The translations under genes and the position numbers were made by a program. A stretch of 41,457 nucleotides of DNA, from NCBI GenBank assembly GCA_949296305.1, contig CASFOT010000051.1, positions 1 to 41,457 of the forward strand, written 5' to 3'. The notes beneath the pieces are model-generated. The model searched no databases, was not told the DNA's origin, and saw only the letters and a list, made by a program, of their open reading frames with translations. This DNA comes from an uncultured Erysipelotrichaceae bacterium. Lineage in GTDB: Bacteria > Bacillota_I > Bacilli_A > Erysipelotrichales > Erysipelotrichaceae. Shown piece by piece: positions 24,237 to 33,206 of this stretch; the first letter of the stretch is position 1; every line of letters begins with the position of its first letter.

Positions 24237-24889
24237 AAAAAGTAACTTTTATTCATCACAGCGCATTTATGATCGAGCTGCAGCATCATGTGCTGTTGTT
24301 TGATTATTTTCAGGGGGAATTACCTTCATGGCCAAAAGAAAAGCCTTTGTATGTGTTTTCCAGTCATGCGCATGGCGATCATTTTTCGCCTTCTATCTTT
24401 CAACTCCCTGCACAAGCTTATATACTTGGCTTTGATCAGCCTCTCATGCAGCATGTTCATGTGATGAATGCACATGAACATAAACAGATCGATGATCTGG
24501 ATATTCATGCTTTTTTTTCCACAGATGAAGGTGTTGCTTTTTTGGTAGAATGTGAAGGAGAGCGCATTTATCATGCCGGGGATCTGCATTATTGGCACTG
24601 GATGGATGATGATGAAGAACAAACACAATGGATGAAAAGGCATTATGAAGCAGAGATGAAACGATTAGCATCTTTTGAACCAACGATTGCTTTCGTTGTG
24701 TTGGATCCGCGCTTAGAAGAAAATAAAGAAGAAGGTATGGATATTTTCTATTCCTATATACAGGCAAAAGCTGTATTTCCTATGCATCTGTGGGGTGATT
24801 TTGAATTGGCGAAAATGTATAAGAAAAACCATGGATATGCGAATTTTTACGTATATGGACATGATGGCATGCAATTTCAGCTGAAATGA
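24233..24889 (+). CDS. Metallo-beta-lactamase-fold hydrolase
   Basis: In this 218-residue protein the zinc motif HAHGDH is at 45-50, followed by HAGDLH with His114 and Asp117. The compact form, with an early HHSAF strand, is that of the lactamase_B_3/UlaG-like group. The fold cleaves lactones, phosphodiesters or similar, and this member is unassigned. The late histidine of PMHLWGDF may complete the second metal site. The ATG overlaps the HD stop by 4 nt; AAAGGAG precedes it. Confidence 0.85.
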   Translation: MKKVTFIHHSAFMIELQHHVLLFDYFQGELPSWPKEKPLYVFSSHAHGDHFSPSIFQLPAQAYILGFDQPLMQHVHVMNAHEHKQIDDLDIHAFFSTDEGVAFLVECEGERIYHAGDLHYWHWMDDDEEQTQWMKRHYEAEMKRLASFEPTIAFVVLDPRLEENKEEGMDIFYSYIQAKAVFPMHLWGDFELAKMYKKNHGYANFYVYGHDGMQFQLK

Positions 24890-24973
24890 ACAGTTATTGA
24901 GGCAAAAGGTAAAGAATAAGTAGAGCTTTTTCTATAAATGTGATATATTTATATCAATAAGGGAGGGCTTACA

Positions 24974-25477
24974 ATGAATGTGAAAGATGCGATTATTCAG
25001 GCAATGCAGGAGTATCGAAGAATTACCGGTCTGCGCAGTTACCTGATTCAAGATGTCGATGATATCAATAGTGCAGCTGAACGCAATTATTTTTGCAAGT
25101 GTCTAAAAACGAGTCCCCGCGCATTGAAACATTGTGAAGAATGCACGATGGAAAATTATCGTAATGCACTGGCAGAGGAGAAAGTGAGCATGTATTCTTG
25201 TCATGCTGGATTAGTGAAATGGTCCATGCCGATTCGTCACGGCGATTTTCACGGTGTGATTATCAGTGAAGGGGTCATCACGAAACAGCAGGTAGAGGAT
25301 AGCGAGAAATGGGCGCTTTATCTGAGTGAACGCTATAATGTGCGTAAAGATGTTCTGTTAGATAATTATAAGGTCATCAAAGAAATGACAGAGGAAGAAG
25401 TAAATATTTCAATCAAATTATTAAAGGATCTGGTTGATTATCATCTAGCGATGAACGCAAGAAATGTAAAAGGATAA
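24974..25477 (+). CDS. Stand-alone PocR-type sensory domain protein
   Basis: The 167 residues match the PocR ligand-binding domain, with clustered cysteines C41, C43, C54, C57 and C76 in YFCKC, CEEC and YSCHAGL, then a PI-x-G-x-x-G strand (PIRHGDFHGVIISEG). In known proteins this domain sits before AraC-type or histidine kinase output domains; here it is alone, with only a short C-terminal helix. The cysteines could hold a metal or respond to redox, or bind a small hydrocarbon derivative as suggested for PocR. GGGAGGG lies before the ATG. Own transcript with terminator. Confidence 0.8.
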   Translation: MNVKDAIIQAMQEYRRITGLRSYLIQDVDDINSAAERNYFCKCLKTSPRALKHCEECTMENYRNALAEEKVSMYSCHAGLVKWSMPIRHGDFHGVIISEGVITKQQVEDSEKWALYLSERYNVRKDVLLDNYKVIKEMTEEEVNISIKLLKDLVDYHLAMNARNVKG

Positions 25478-25485
25478 TGAAAGAC

Positions 25486-25512
25486 AAAAAGACGCTCAAG
25501 GCGCCTTTTTTT
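25486..25512 (+). terminator. Terminator after the PocR-domain gene
   Basis: Stem AAAAAG-A-CGC against GCG-C-CTTTTT with loop TCAAG and one mismatch, ending in seven T. Confidence 0.7.
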
Positions 25513-25576
25513 GCGGGCATGACGGTTGATTGCAAGGAAATGCACGTGATATACTTTGAACAAAGGAGCGTTACAG

Positions 25577-25786
25577 GTGAAGAAAAAAGTAGAAAAATTT
25601 TGCCAGATCAATGATGAAAAGCTGGAAAAGGATATTCAAGAATTAGAAGAATATGTGCGCATTCTGGAGGAACAGTTGAAGACGGTCAAAGATCCAAATA
25701 AATTTAAAAAAATGAAACAGCTTGACCGGGATGCCCGTTTGATGATCCATGATCTAAAACAGATGAAGCTGCTGAATCACGAATGA
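25577..25786 (+). CDS. Small coiled-coil protein (69 aa)
   Basis: The highly charged, almost wholly helical protein has a heptad pattern over most of its length (LEKDIQELEEYVRILEEQL) and a KFKKMKQLDRD segment. The start is GTG at 25577, 8 nt after AAAGGAG; the TTG at 25556 is upstream of that site. No family recognised; possibly a partner or regulator that pairs by coiled coil. Sits between two terminators. Confidence 0.6.
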   Translation: MKKKVEKFCQINDEKLEKDIQELEEYVRILEEQLKTVKDPNKFKKMKQLDRDARLMIHDLKQMKLLNHE

Positions 25787-25861
25787 TTACAGTGAGCAGG
25801 GCCGGCTGCTGTTATGAACGTTGTTTCCTGCATATAAAAAATAGATAAGCAAAAGGTTGGC

Positions 25862-25902
25862 AAAGAGCATCGGTGTAAAAATAATGATCTGATGCTTTTT
25901 TT
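25862..25902 (+). terminator. Terminator after the 69-aa gene
   Basis: A 10-bp arm AAAGAGCATC against GATGCTTTTT (one G-T pair) with a 19-nt loop and T run. The rest of 25787-26017 has no gene. Confidence 0.7.
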
Positions 25903-25973
25903 CTATTACGGCAAATAGCAGAAATCACTGGAATTCCTTTCTTTTCATTAAGAAACGTGCTATCATATTAAAT

Positions 25974-25988
25974 ATGAAAACGCTTATA
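25974..25988 (+). promoter_or_regulatory. cre-like catabolite control site
   Basis: ATGAAAACGCTTATA fits the CcpA site consensus WTGAAARCGYTTWNN at every fixed position. It lies 30 nt before the malQ start, near the expected promoter, so repression by CcpA in rich carbon is likely (inference). Confidence 0.6.
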
Positions 25989-26017
25989 TTTCTTAATGAA
26001 TGGACAGGAGGTTAAAG

Positions 26018-27496
26018 ATGGAACGTTGTGCAGGAGTACTTGCTGCTGTGTCTTCGCTTCCGGCCAACCAAGGGATTGGTGACTTTGGAAGAAAAACGAA
26101 GATGTTTATTGATCAGATTGCTGATGCCGGATTTCGCATCTGGCAGGTATTGCCGATGCAGCCCTTAGGGTATGGGAACTCGCCTTATCAGCCATATTCT
26201 TCATTTGCGGGAGAACCAATCTTCATAAATATCGATCGTTTAAGCGAAATGGATCTGTTAAAACAAAGCAGCATCAAAAATTTGAATAAGTTCAAAGACA
26301 GCGTCAATTATGAAGAAGTACGTCAATTTAAAGAACCTTATTTTCGAAAAGCTTTCTATGAATTCAAGAAACAGTTTGCAAAATTTGAAGAAGAATATCA
26401 GCAATTTTGCGCAGACAGTGACTGGTTGGAGGATTATGTGGTCTTCATCACTTTCAAGAAAGCCAACGGGATGAAAGAATGGCGGGAATGGCCCAGCGAA
26501 ATGAAAGACTGGCCGCTGTTTCATAAGGTGGATCTGTCTCCATATGAAAATGATTTGTTTTATGAGAAATTTTTGCAGTTCATGTTTTTTAAACAATGGA
26601 AAGAAATCCATGAATATGCGGCAGCTAAAAATATTCGCATCATGGGTGATATTCCATTTTATGTTGGCTTGGACAGCGCAGATGTATGGACGCGCCGGGA
26701 AGAATTCTTGTTAGAAGAAGACGGTTCGCCAAGCTGTGTTGCCGGAGTGCCTCCGGATTATTTTAGTGCAACCGGACAGCGTTGGGGAAATCCCATTTAT
26801 AATTGGAAATATATGCGGAAAAACCGTTACACATTTTGGGTGGAGCGATTAGCATGGCAGAAAAAATGTTATGATATCGTACGCATCGATCATTTTCGTG
26901 CATTTGATACGTATTGGAAGATCGATGCTGCTTGTGAGACTGCGATCGATGGCGAATGGATCCTGGGCGAGAGCCATGCGTTCTTTGATGCGCTTTATCA
27001 ACAGCTGCCAGACATTGAATTGGTTGCAGAGGATCTCGGCGATATTCGCCCAGAAGTATTGAAACTGAAAGATGATTACCAATTGCCAGGCATGGATGTC
27101 CTGCTGTTTCGGATGGAACCGAAACTATTAAAACGACCGGCAAAGAAAAACAGCATTGTATATACTGGTACGCATGACAATGACACTGCTGAAGAGGCTT
27201 ATAGTACGTATACACACAATCACCGGATCGCTCTTCGTCGTTTTTTTCATAATCGCGGTTATGAAGAACGAAATTTTCACAATCTGCTGATTCATTTTGC
27301 TTTTGACTGCGATGCAAACTATGTGATCATTCCGATCCAAGATATCTTAGGATTGAAAAAAGAAGGACACATGAATCGTCCAGGGACGATTGGTTCACCA
27401 AACTGGGAATGGAAATTAAAAGATTATAAGAAATTCTCTAAAGAGATCATCAAGTTAAAACCGTGGCTGATCGATGCAAAAAGAGCTGAAGAATAA
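26018..27496 (+). CDS. malQ: 4-alpha-glucanotransferase (amylomaltase, GH77)
   Basis: The 492 residues open with RCAGVLAAVSSLPANQGIGDFG and QVLPMQPLGYGNSPYQPYSSFAG. The catalytic nucleophile Asp is in RIDHFRAFDTYW, the acid/base Glu in VAEDLGDIRPE and the third carboxylate in YTGTHDNDT. Complete GH77 length. It rearranges maltodextrins or glycogen chains in the cytoplasm. The start at 26018 has AGGAGG 6 nt upstream. No other maltose genes are visible beside it. Confidence 0.95.
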   Translation: MERCAGVLAAVSSLPANQGIGDFGRKTKMFIDQIADAGFRIWQVLPMQPLGYGNSPYQPYSSFAGEPIFINIDRLSEMDLLKQSSIKNLNKFKDSVNYEEVRQFKEPYFRKAFYEFKKQFAKFEEEYQQFCADSDWLEDYVVFITFKKANGMKEWREWPSEMKDWPLFHKVDLSPYENDLFYEKFLQFMFFKQWKEIHEYAAAKNIRIMGDIPFYVGLDSADVWTRREEFLLEEDGSPSCVAGVPPDYFSATGQRWGNPIYNWKYMRKNRYTFWVERLAWQKKCYDIVRIDHFRAFDTYWKIDAACETAIDGEWILGESHAFFDALYQQLPDIELVAEDLGDIRPEVLKLKDDYQLPGMDVLLFRMEPKLLKRPAKKNSIVYTGTHDNDTAEEAYSTYTHNHRIALRRFFHNRGYEERNFHNLLIHFAFDCDANYVIIPIQDILGLKKEGHMNRPGTIGSPNWEWKLKDYKKFSKEIIKLKPWLIDAKRAEE

Positions 27497-27514
27497 ATAA
27501 AAAAATTGATGATG

Positions 27515-27569
27515 AAAAAAGCGGCAAGCATGCAGCGGATGATGCCATTCACTGAAGCTTGCCGTTTTT
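27515..27569. terminator. Bidirectional terminator between malQ and coaX
   Basis: Perfect 8-bp arms CGGCAAGC (27522-27529) and GCTTGCCG (27557-27564), with A and T runs outside, enclose a smaller GCAT/ATGC hairpin. Confidence 0.85.
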
Positions 27570-27585
27570 GGCTTTATAATAAAGT

Positions 27586-28374
27586 TTATTTTGCTGTTTT
27601 TTGTGTTTCTTTATATCGGTCATAAATGATTTTAAGACCTTTAAAAGTGAGATCTCGGTCGTAGATATCGATCAGCGGTGTATGGCGGTAAATGATCTTG
27701 CCCAAGCCGCCGGTTGCGATGACTTTGATATCCTCTCGGCCCAATTCTTTTTTGAACTGGCGGATGATATATTCTGTCTGGCCAAGGAAACCGTAAAATA
27801 AACCAGCTTGCATATTGGAAGAGGTATTCTTGGTTAAGATGGTTCCAGGAGATTTGATCTCCACTTCTGGTAACTGCGCGGTTTGAGACCATAGCGCATT
27901 TGCGCCAGATTCAACGCCTAAAGCAATCACACCATAACTGAATACACCTTTTTCATCGATATAATCAAAAGTAGTAGCTGTGCCAAAGTCAACGATCAAA
28001 GCCGGACCGCCGTAGACATAATATGCACCGGCACAGTCCACGATGCGGTCTGCTCCGACAGCTTTTGGATTTTCCATCTGTACCGAGATCCCTGTTTTGA
28101 TTCCAGGGCCGACGATGATCGGTTCTTTTTGCAGATATTTTCGAATGCTGTTTCGAAAGGAATGCATGACTTTTGGTACGACACTGGCAATGATTACATC
28201 TTCGATATCGTTATTCGTGATGTTGGCATCATTTAGAAAACTCATGATCATGAAGCCGTATTCATCACTGGTTCGTTTCATTTTGGTGGTTAGACGATAT
28301 GTGCGCTGTAATTGATCTCCTTGGTAGATTCCTACCGTGATATTTGTATTCCCAATATCAAAAACAAGTAGCAT
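27586..28374 (-). CDS. coaX: Type III pantothenate kinase
   Basis: The 262 residues belong to the ASKHA fold, with the phosphate-binding FDIGNTNITVGI at the start and VDFGTATTFD near 128-137. PKAVGADRIVDCAGA and VIALGVESGANALW are typical CoaX segments, as is the late ATGGLGK. It phosphorylates pantothenate, the first CoA step, in an acetyl-CoA-insensitive way typical of type III enzymes. It follows coaBC by 2 nt on the same transcript. Confidence 0.95.
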   Translation of the reverse strand: MLLVFDIGNTNITVGIYQGDQLQRTYRLTTKMKRTSDEYGFMIMSFLNDANITNNDIEDVIIASVVPKVMHSFRNSIRKYLQKEPIIVGPGIKTGISVQMENPKAVGADRIVDCAGAYYVYGGPALIVDFGTATTFDYIDEKGVFSYGVIALGVESGANALWSQTAQLPEVEIKSPGTILTKNTSSNMQAGLFYGFLGQTEYIIRQFKKELGREDIKVIATGGLGKIIYRHTPLIDIYDRDLTFKGLKIIYDRYKETQKTAK

Positions 28375-28376
28375 AC

Positions 28377-29576
28377 TTATTGTTCCCCCTGTTTATGCAA
28401 TGCAAGCATATGTTTTAGAATAGTGACGCCCAGTTCATATTTGCTCATTTTTGGGCAAGGGATGCGCTGTGTCTGATCAATGATGGTTGCTATGTTGGTA
28501 TCACTTTGAAAACCTGCACCTTCTGTATGCAGATCATTCGCAACGATCATATCACAATGTTTTTTCTCCAGCTTCTTTTGGGCATTTGCTAAAAGGTTCT
28601 GTGTTTCCATGGCAAAGCCGCAGATGATCTGATGATCTTGTTTGTGTTCACCAAGATAGGCTAAGATATCTGGATTTTTTATAAATTCGATATGCAGCCG
28701 ATCACCGCTTTTTTTGATCTTCTGTTCGCTGACGTGTACCGGACGATAGTCGCCGACAGCAGCTGCTTTAATGATGAAATCGGCCTGCTTGCTGTATGTG
28801 CAAACCGCGTCAAACATTTCTTTTGCAGTAGTGACCGGATAAAAATGGACTCCTTTTGGCGGCTGTAACTGAACAGGACCGCTGATCAGCGTGACATCTG
28901 CACCCATGTCCAATGCTGCTTGTGCCAGCGAGTACCCCATCTTGCCAGAAGAGTGATTCGTAAGATAGCGTACAGGATCAAGCGCTTCCTGTGTAGGACC
29001 CGCAGTGATCAATACTCGTTTTCCTTTCAGTGCATCACTTCGATGGAAAAACTGTTCAACGTAGTCCAGGATATCTGAAAGATCGCAAAGCTTACCTTTT
29101 CCGCTGTCACCACAAGCCAGATGGCCAACGGCTGGTTCTAAAATGGCATATCCTAGTTCTTTACAGCGTTTCAAGTTATCTTGAGTAACAGGATTTTCAT
29201 ACATTTGCGTATTCATTGCAGGACAAATGACTTTCTGCTTGCTGCAAGCAAGAAAAGTTGTCGACAACATATCATCAGCTATGCCATGAGCGATTTTAGC
29301 GATCACATTGGCACTAGCAGGAACAATGATGAATAAATCAGCTTTTTTAGCCAGCGAAATATGATGGATGCTTCGGTTCGCAACCTTTTCGAATGTATCA
29401 ACGATCACGTTGTGATTGATCAATGCTTCGAATGTAAGCGGAGCGATAAACTCTGTTGCATTCTTGGTCATGATCACTTCCACATCATAATTCTTTTTTA
29501 CAAGATCACTAGCTAATTGAGCTGCTTTGAAAGCAGCAATGCCACCAGTGACCCCAAGTACGATGGTCTTTTGCAT
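28377..29576 (-). CDS. coaBC: Phosphopantothenoylcysteine decarboxylase / phosphopantothenate-cysteine ligase
   Basis: This 399-residue fusion is organised as usual. Residues 1-about 180 are the FMN-dependent CoaC half (VTGGIAAFKAAQLA, HHISLAKKADLFIIVPASANVIAKI, PAMNTQMYENP). Residues about 185-399 are the CoaB half, with GPTQEALDPVRYLTNHSSGKMG and IKKSGDRLHIEFIKNPDIL. The start at 29576 has AAAGGAAG 9 nt upstream. Together with coaX, three CoA steps from pantothenate to 4'-phosphopantetheine are encoded in one leftward operon. Confidence 0.96.
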   Translation of the reverse strand: MQKTIVLGVTGGIAAFKAAQLASDLVKKNYDVEVIMTKNATEFIAPLTFEALINHNVIVDTFEKVANRSIHHISLAKKADLFIIVPASANVIAKIAHGIADDMLSTTFLACSKQKVICPAMNTQMYENPVTQDNLKRCKELGYAILEPAVGHLACGDSGKGKLCDLSDILDYVEQFFHRSDALKGKRVLITAGPTQEALDPVRYLTNHSSGKMGYSLAQAALDMGADVTLISGPVQLQPPKGVHFYPVTTAKEMFDAVCTYSKQADFIIKAAAVGDYRPVHVSEQKIKKSGDRLHIEFIKNPDILAYLGEHKQDHQIICGFAMETQNLLANAQKKLEKKHCDMIVANDLHTEGAGFQSDTNIATIIDQTQRIPCPKMSKYELGVTILKHMLALHKQGEQ

Positions 29577-29626
29577 GAGCGCCCACTTCCTTTGCATTTA
29601 ATGCGATTCTTTTACAGAATATCCCT

Positions 29627-29635
29627 ATTATAACA
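29627..29635 (-). promoter_or_regulatory. Extended -10 promoter of coaBC-coaX
   Basis: On the minus strand TG-T-TATAAT (29635-29627) has no strong -35. A TATAAT at 29736-29741 may serve the divergent NAD(P)HX gene. Confidence 0.5.
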
Positions 29636-29762
29636 TATCTCTTAAAAAATGAATCAATTGTTTCATGTTCTTTTATCATGCGGTTTTCTCATATGTTTCT
29701 CTTAAGAAATGCACAAAAAAGAGTGTGTGATAGGGTATAATGAAAGAAAGAGAGGTGATCAT

Positions 29763-31286
29763 ATGATCGCAACAAGTGAAGAGATGAGAAAAATGGATCA
29801 GCGAGCTGTTGAAGAATACCAAATACCCATGCATCAATTGATGAAGCAAGCAGCTGATGCTTTTTTTGAAGCTTTGATCGATCATTACGGAAGACAAGCA
29901 TGCTATGGGATTTTTTGCGGAAGCGGCAATAATGGCGGGGATGGCTATGCATTAGCTTTGCGTATGAAGAAGGAAGGCGTGTCCTTTTATCTTTGTGCGC
30001 TGCAGCCGCCTCACAGTGAAAGTGCCCGATATTACGCGGCAATGTTGACAGAGATCGGCGATGAATGCATGTTTGATGAAACACGATATATGCATGTCCT
30101 TGACCGGTCAGACATTTTAATTGATGCGATCTTTGGTACAGGCTTAAACCGGCCTCCGCAAGGTAATGATGCACAAGTGATCCAGGCACTGAATCATAGC
30201 AGAAAACCAATCGTATCTATGGATGTTCCAAGCGGAATCAGCGAACAAGTGTTTGATCCTGAACGAAGCATTCATGCACAATTGACAATTACTTTTGAAT
30301 GTGTGAAGAAAAGCCTGTTGCCATATTCAAGGCGGTCATGCTGCGGGAAGATCAAAGCAGTATCGATCGGCATGCCGCAACCATTACGGCAATGTGAAGA
30401 TCAAACGATCATCTTGGATCCGTGCCAGGCAGGTGCGTATCTGCCGCTACGAAAAGCACAATCACATAAAGGAACTTATGGAAGAGTGTTGGTCATTGGC
30501 GGCAGCAGATCGATGAGCGGGGCTTTGGTGATGTGCACGAGCGCATTGTTACGCAGCGGGGCAGGACTGGTGACTTGTATGCTGCCGTCATGCATTCATC
30601 CGATCGTTGCTGCTCAGCTGCAAGAAGCGATGTTTCAAGTGATGAAAGACGATGGCAGCCAATTTGACATTCGCTTTTTCTGTTCGATCGAGGATCTGAG
30701 AAAATACGATCTGATCATCGTAGGAAATGGGATGGGCAGAGGTGCTGCGACAAAAAAGATCGTCGAAGATGTCCTGGCGAGCGAAGTGTCATGCATCTTG
30801 GATGGCGATGCGATATATGAAGCAGGGACACAGGATCTATTATCATTGCATCGAACTGCTGACGTTGTAGTAACGCCCCATCTGAAAGAATTGTCTTATT
30901 TATTGGGAAAGCCGTTGGATGAATTGCGGGAAGAACCGTGGATTGCTGCTCAATCCTGGCTGAAAGAGCATCCTTTTGTGACGATCGTCGCAAAAGATGA
31001 TATCACTTGGATCTTGCAGCAAGACCAGCAGGCATTAAATATCATCGGAAATCACGGATTAGCCAAAGGTGGCAGCGGCGATGTGCTTTGTGGCATGATC
31101 GCTGGGTTATATGCGCAATCGAAAGATGCATTTGCCAGTGCCTGTGCAGCAGTTTTTGCACATGCATTTACAGCTGATCAATTAGCAGACACCATGGATC
31201 CAATGAGCATGCTGCCAAGCGATCTGATCGCACAGCTGCCAACGACCTATAAGCAGCTGCGAAAAGAAGCGCAGAGAAAAGTGTAG
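29763..31286 (+). CDS. nnrD: Bifunctional NAD(P)HX epimerase / ADP-dependent dehydratase
   Basis: In this 507-residue fusion, residues 1-about 210 are the epimerase (NnrE/YjeF_N) with GSGNNGGDGYALALRM, DAIFGTGLNRPP and MDVPSGI. Residues about 220-507 are the ribokinase-fold dehydratase (NnrD), with GTYGRVLVIGGSRSMSGA, TPHLKELSYLLG and the catalytic GNHGLAKGGSGDVLCGMIAGL. It repairs hydrated NADH and NADPH. AGAGGTG lies before the ATG at 29763; the upstream frame to 29709 has no site. It diverges from coaBC. Confidence 0.95.
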   Translation: MIATSEEMRKMDQRAVEEYQIPMHQLMKQAADAFFEALIDHYGRQACYGIFCGSGNNGGDGYALALRMKKEGVSFYLCALQPPHSESARYYAAMLTEIGDECMFDETRYMHVLDRSDILIDAIFGTGLNRPPQGNDAQVIQALNHSRKPIVSMDVPSGISEQVFDPERSIHAQLTITFECVKKSLLPYSRRSCCGKIKAVSIGMPQPLRQCEDQTIILDPCQAGAYLPLRKAQSHKGTYGRVLVIGGSRSMSGALVMCTSALLRSGAGLVTCMLPSCIHPIVAAQLQEAMFQVMKDDGSQFDIRFFCSIEDLRKYDLIIVGNGMGRGAATKKIVEDVLASEVSCILDGDAIYEAGTQDLLSLHRTADVVVTPHLKELSYLLGKPLDELREEPWIAAQSWLKEHPFVTIVAKDDITWILQQDQQALNIIGNHGLAKGGSGDVLCGMIAGLYAQSKDAFASACAAVFAHAFTADQLADTMDPMSMLPSDLIAQLPTTYKQLRKEAQRKV

Positions 31287-31346
31287 ATGTTTGATGATAG
31301 AAAATCTGATAGATGCTATACTGGATGGTAGAGGAGGATATACTAC

Positions 31347-33125
31347 ATGATGCGAATAAAAAAAGCATTTACAATTGTATGTGCAACAGTGTTGATCTTT
31401 CCTTTGACTGCATGTCAAAGCAAGGATCCGCAAGAAGAACAACAGGCATTTGATGAGTTTATGGAACAGCTTTTTGTTGATTCGATGCAGTCAGATTATA
31501 CGAGTGCACATACGTATCTGCAGGAACCAGAAGACTTCGGCGTTGATCAAGATTCGATCGAAGTCAGCTTAGGAACACGTTTTGATGAGGAATCCATGCA
31601 GGAAGCAGAAGAGAGCTTCAAGGAAACCTATGAACAGTTTCAGGCTTTTGATCGTGAATTGCTGAATGAACAGCAGCAAGATCTTTATGATACCTTTGCA
31701 TTTCAGGCAAAGATCAGCGAGCAGTTGATGGATGATAAATTTGATTATTATCCACAAGTTTTTGAGAGCATGAGCGGTCTGCAGTTTCAGCTGCCTAGTT
31801 TGTTTTCTGACTGGGAGATCCGTAATGAACAAGATGTGAAAGATTTGATCGTGCTGTTGGATGATGTGTTGCCATACGTCAACAGTGCATTAGACTATAC
31901 AAGGGTACAAGAAGAAAAAGGATTGCTGATGATCGATGCAGATTCGGTCTTGACATATTGCGAAGGGATTTTAGAACGCGGCACGCAGTCCTCCATCCTT
32001 GCTTCGATGCAGGAAAAGGTCGAAGATCTGGGATTAAGTGAAAAACAGACCAAAGCGTACCAGCAGCAATTAGAAGACAGCTTTGCAAATTCATTTTTAC
32101 CTGCTTATCAGAACATTTGTGATCGAATGGAAGAAATCAACGACAGCGGCAAAAACAATGAAGAAGGACTTGCAGCTTTTCCAAACGGAAAGGAATATTA
32201 TGCATTGATCCTGCAGCAAAGCATTGGGTCAGAAATGTCACCAGAAGAAGTAAGAACAATGATGGATGATGCTTTTAATGATCACTTGATGAACTTGCAG
32301 CTCATCGTATTGGCAAATATGGATGCGATCGAACCATTGTTGAATGGTGAGATGCCATCGACGCCTTATGCAAGTTATGATGAGATCTTGAACAGCATCA
32401 GCAAAGCCATGCAGGAAGATTTCCCTGAAGTATCCAATTTGAACTATCATATCGTTGACATGAACGAAGAAATTGCATCGGATGGCATTGCGGCCTATTT
32501 CAATATTCCATCGCTTGACGGAGACAGCATCAAACAGATGCGTGTAAATCCGAGCAGTGCCGATGCTGGTTCATTAGATACGTATATTACGGTGTCGCAT
32601 GAAGGCTTTCCTGGCCATATGTATCAGTATGCGTATTTGTATGAAAACATCGATAGCAATTATGCAAAGACGATGTTAAACGTGGGTGCCTATGTGGAAG
32701 GATATGCCGTATATGCAAGTTATCAAAGCCTCAATTATCTGGAAGATATCAACAGCAGCCTGTTAAAAGCTTATCAGGAAAATGAATTGGCATCCTACTG
32801 TTTGTATATTCAAGCGGACATTGGTATCCATTATGAAGGATGGACACTGGATGATCTGCAAGATTACTTTACCAGTGAAGGGATCGCAGTGAATAAGGAA
32901 GAGGCTGGTCTTGCTTATGATCAGCTGCAAGCCAACCCGGCAGCTTTTGAACCATATTATGTTGGTTATGAAACATTTACTTCCTTACGAGAAAAAGCAG
33001 AAGAAGCTTTGGGCGAAAACTTTGATGCGAAAGCATTTCATACAGCCATTTTGGAATGCGGGATTGCTCCGTTTGAAGTGGTAGAACGTCATGTTGATGC
33101 GTATATCGATCGAGCAAAAGCATAA
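31347..33125 (+). CDS. DUF885-family lipoprotein (metallopeptidase-like)
   Basis: In this 592-residue protein the N-terminus is a lipoprotein signal (KKAFTIVCATVLIFPLTAC) with the lipid-bearing Cys at about 23, so it is surface-anchored. The C-terminal half has the DUF885 signature SHEGFPGHMYQY (a HExxxxH-like metal site) and EGYAVYASY, which resemble zinc peptidases of the gluzincin type. Expected role: extracellular peptide hydrolysis (family inference). GAGGAGG lies 9 nt before the ATG. The next gene is an amino acid symporter, which fits peptide use, though a terminator separates them. Confidence 0.9.
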   Translation: MMRIKKAFTIVCATVLIFPLTACQSKDPQEEQQAFDEFMEQLFVDSMQSDYTSAHTYLQEPEDFGVDQDSIEVSLGTRFDEESMQEAEESFKETYEQFQAFDRELLNEQQQDLYDTFAFQAKISEQLMDDKFDYYPQVFESMSGLQFQLPSLFSDWEIRNEQDVKDLIVLLDDVLPYVNSALDYTRVQEEKGLLMIDADSVLTYCEGILERGTQSSILASMQEKVEDLGLSEKQTKAYQQQLEDSFANSFLPAYQNICDRMEEINDSGKNNEEGLAAFPNGKEYYALILQQSIGSEMSPEEVRTMMDDAFNDHLMNLQLIVLANMDAIEPLLNGEMPSTPYASYDEILNSISKAMQEDFPEVSNLNYHIVDMNEEIASDGIAAYFNIPSLDGDSIKQMRVNPSSADAGSLDTYITVSHEGFPGHMYQYAYLYENIDSNYAKTMLNVGAYVEGYAVYASYQSLNYLEDINSSLLKAYQENELASYCLYIQADIGIHYEGWTLDDLQDYFTSEGIAVNKEEAGLAYDQLQANPAAFEPYYVGYETFTSLREKAEEALGENFDAKAFHTAILECGIAPFEVVERHVDAYIDRAKA

Positions 33126-33131
33126 GGGATG

Positions 33132-33161
33132 AAAAAGAGGGCAGGTCACTGCTCTCTTTTT
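33132..33161 (+). terminator. Terminator after the DUF885 gene
   Basis: A 13-bp stem (AAAAAGAGGGCAG against CTGCTCTCTTTTT, one G-T pair) with loop GTCA and T tract. Confidence 0.9.
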
Positions 33162-33206
33162 GAATGCGCACAAGTCATCGCTCATAAGTTGATAATAGGT
33201 GATTTG

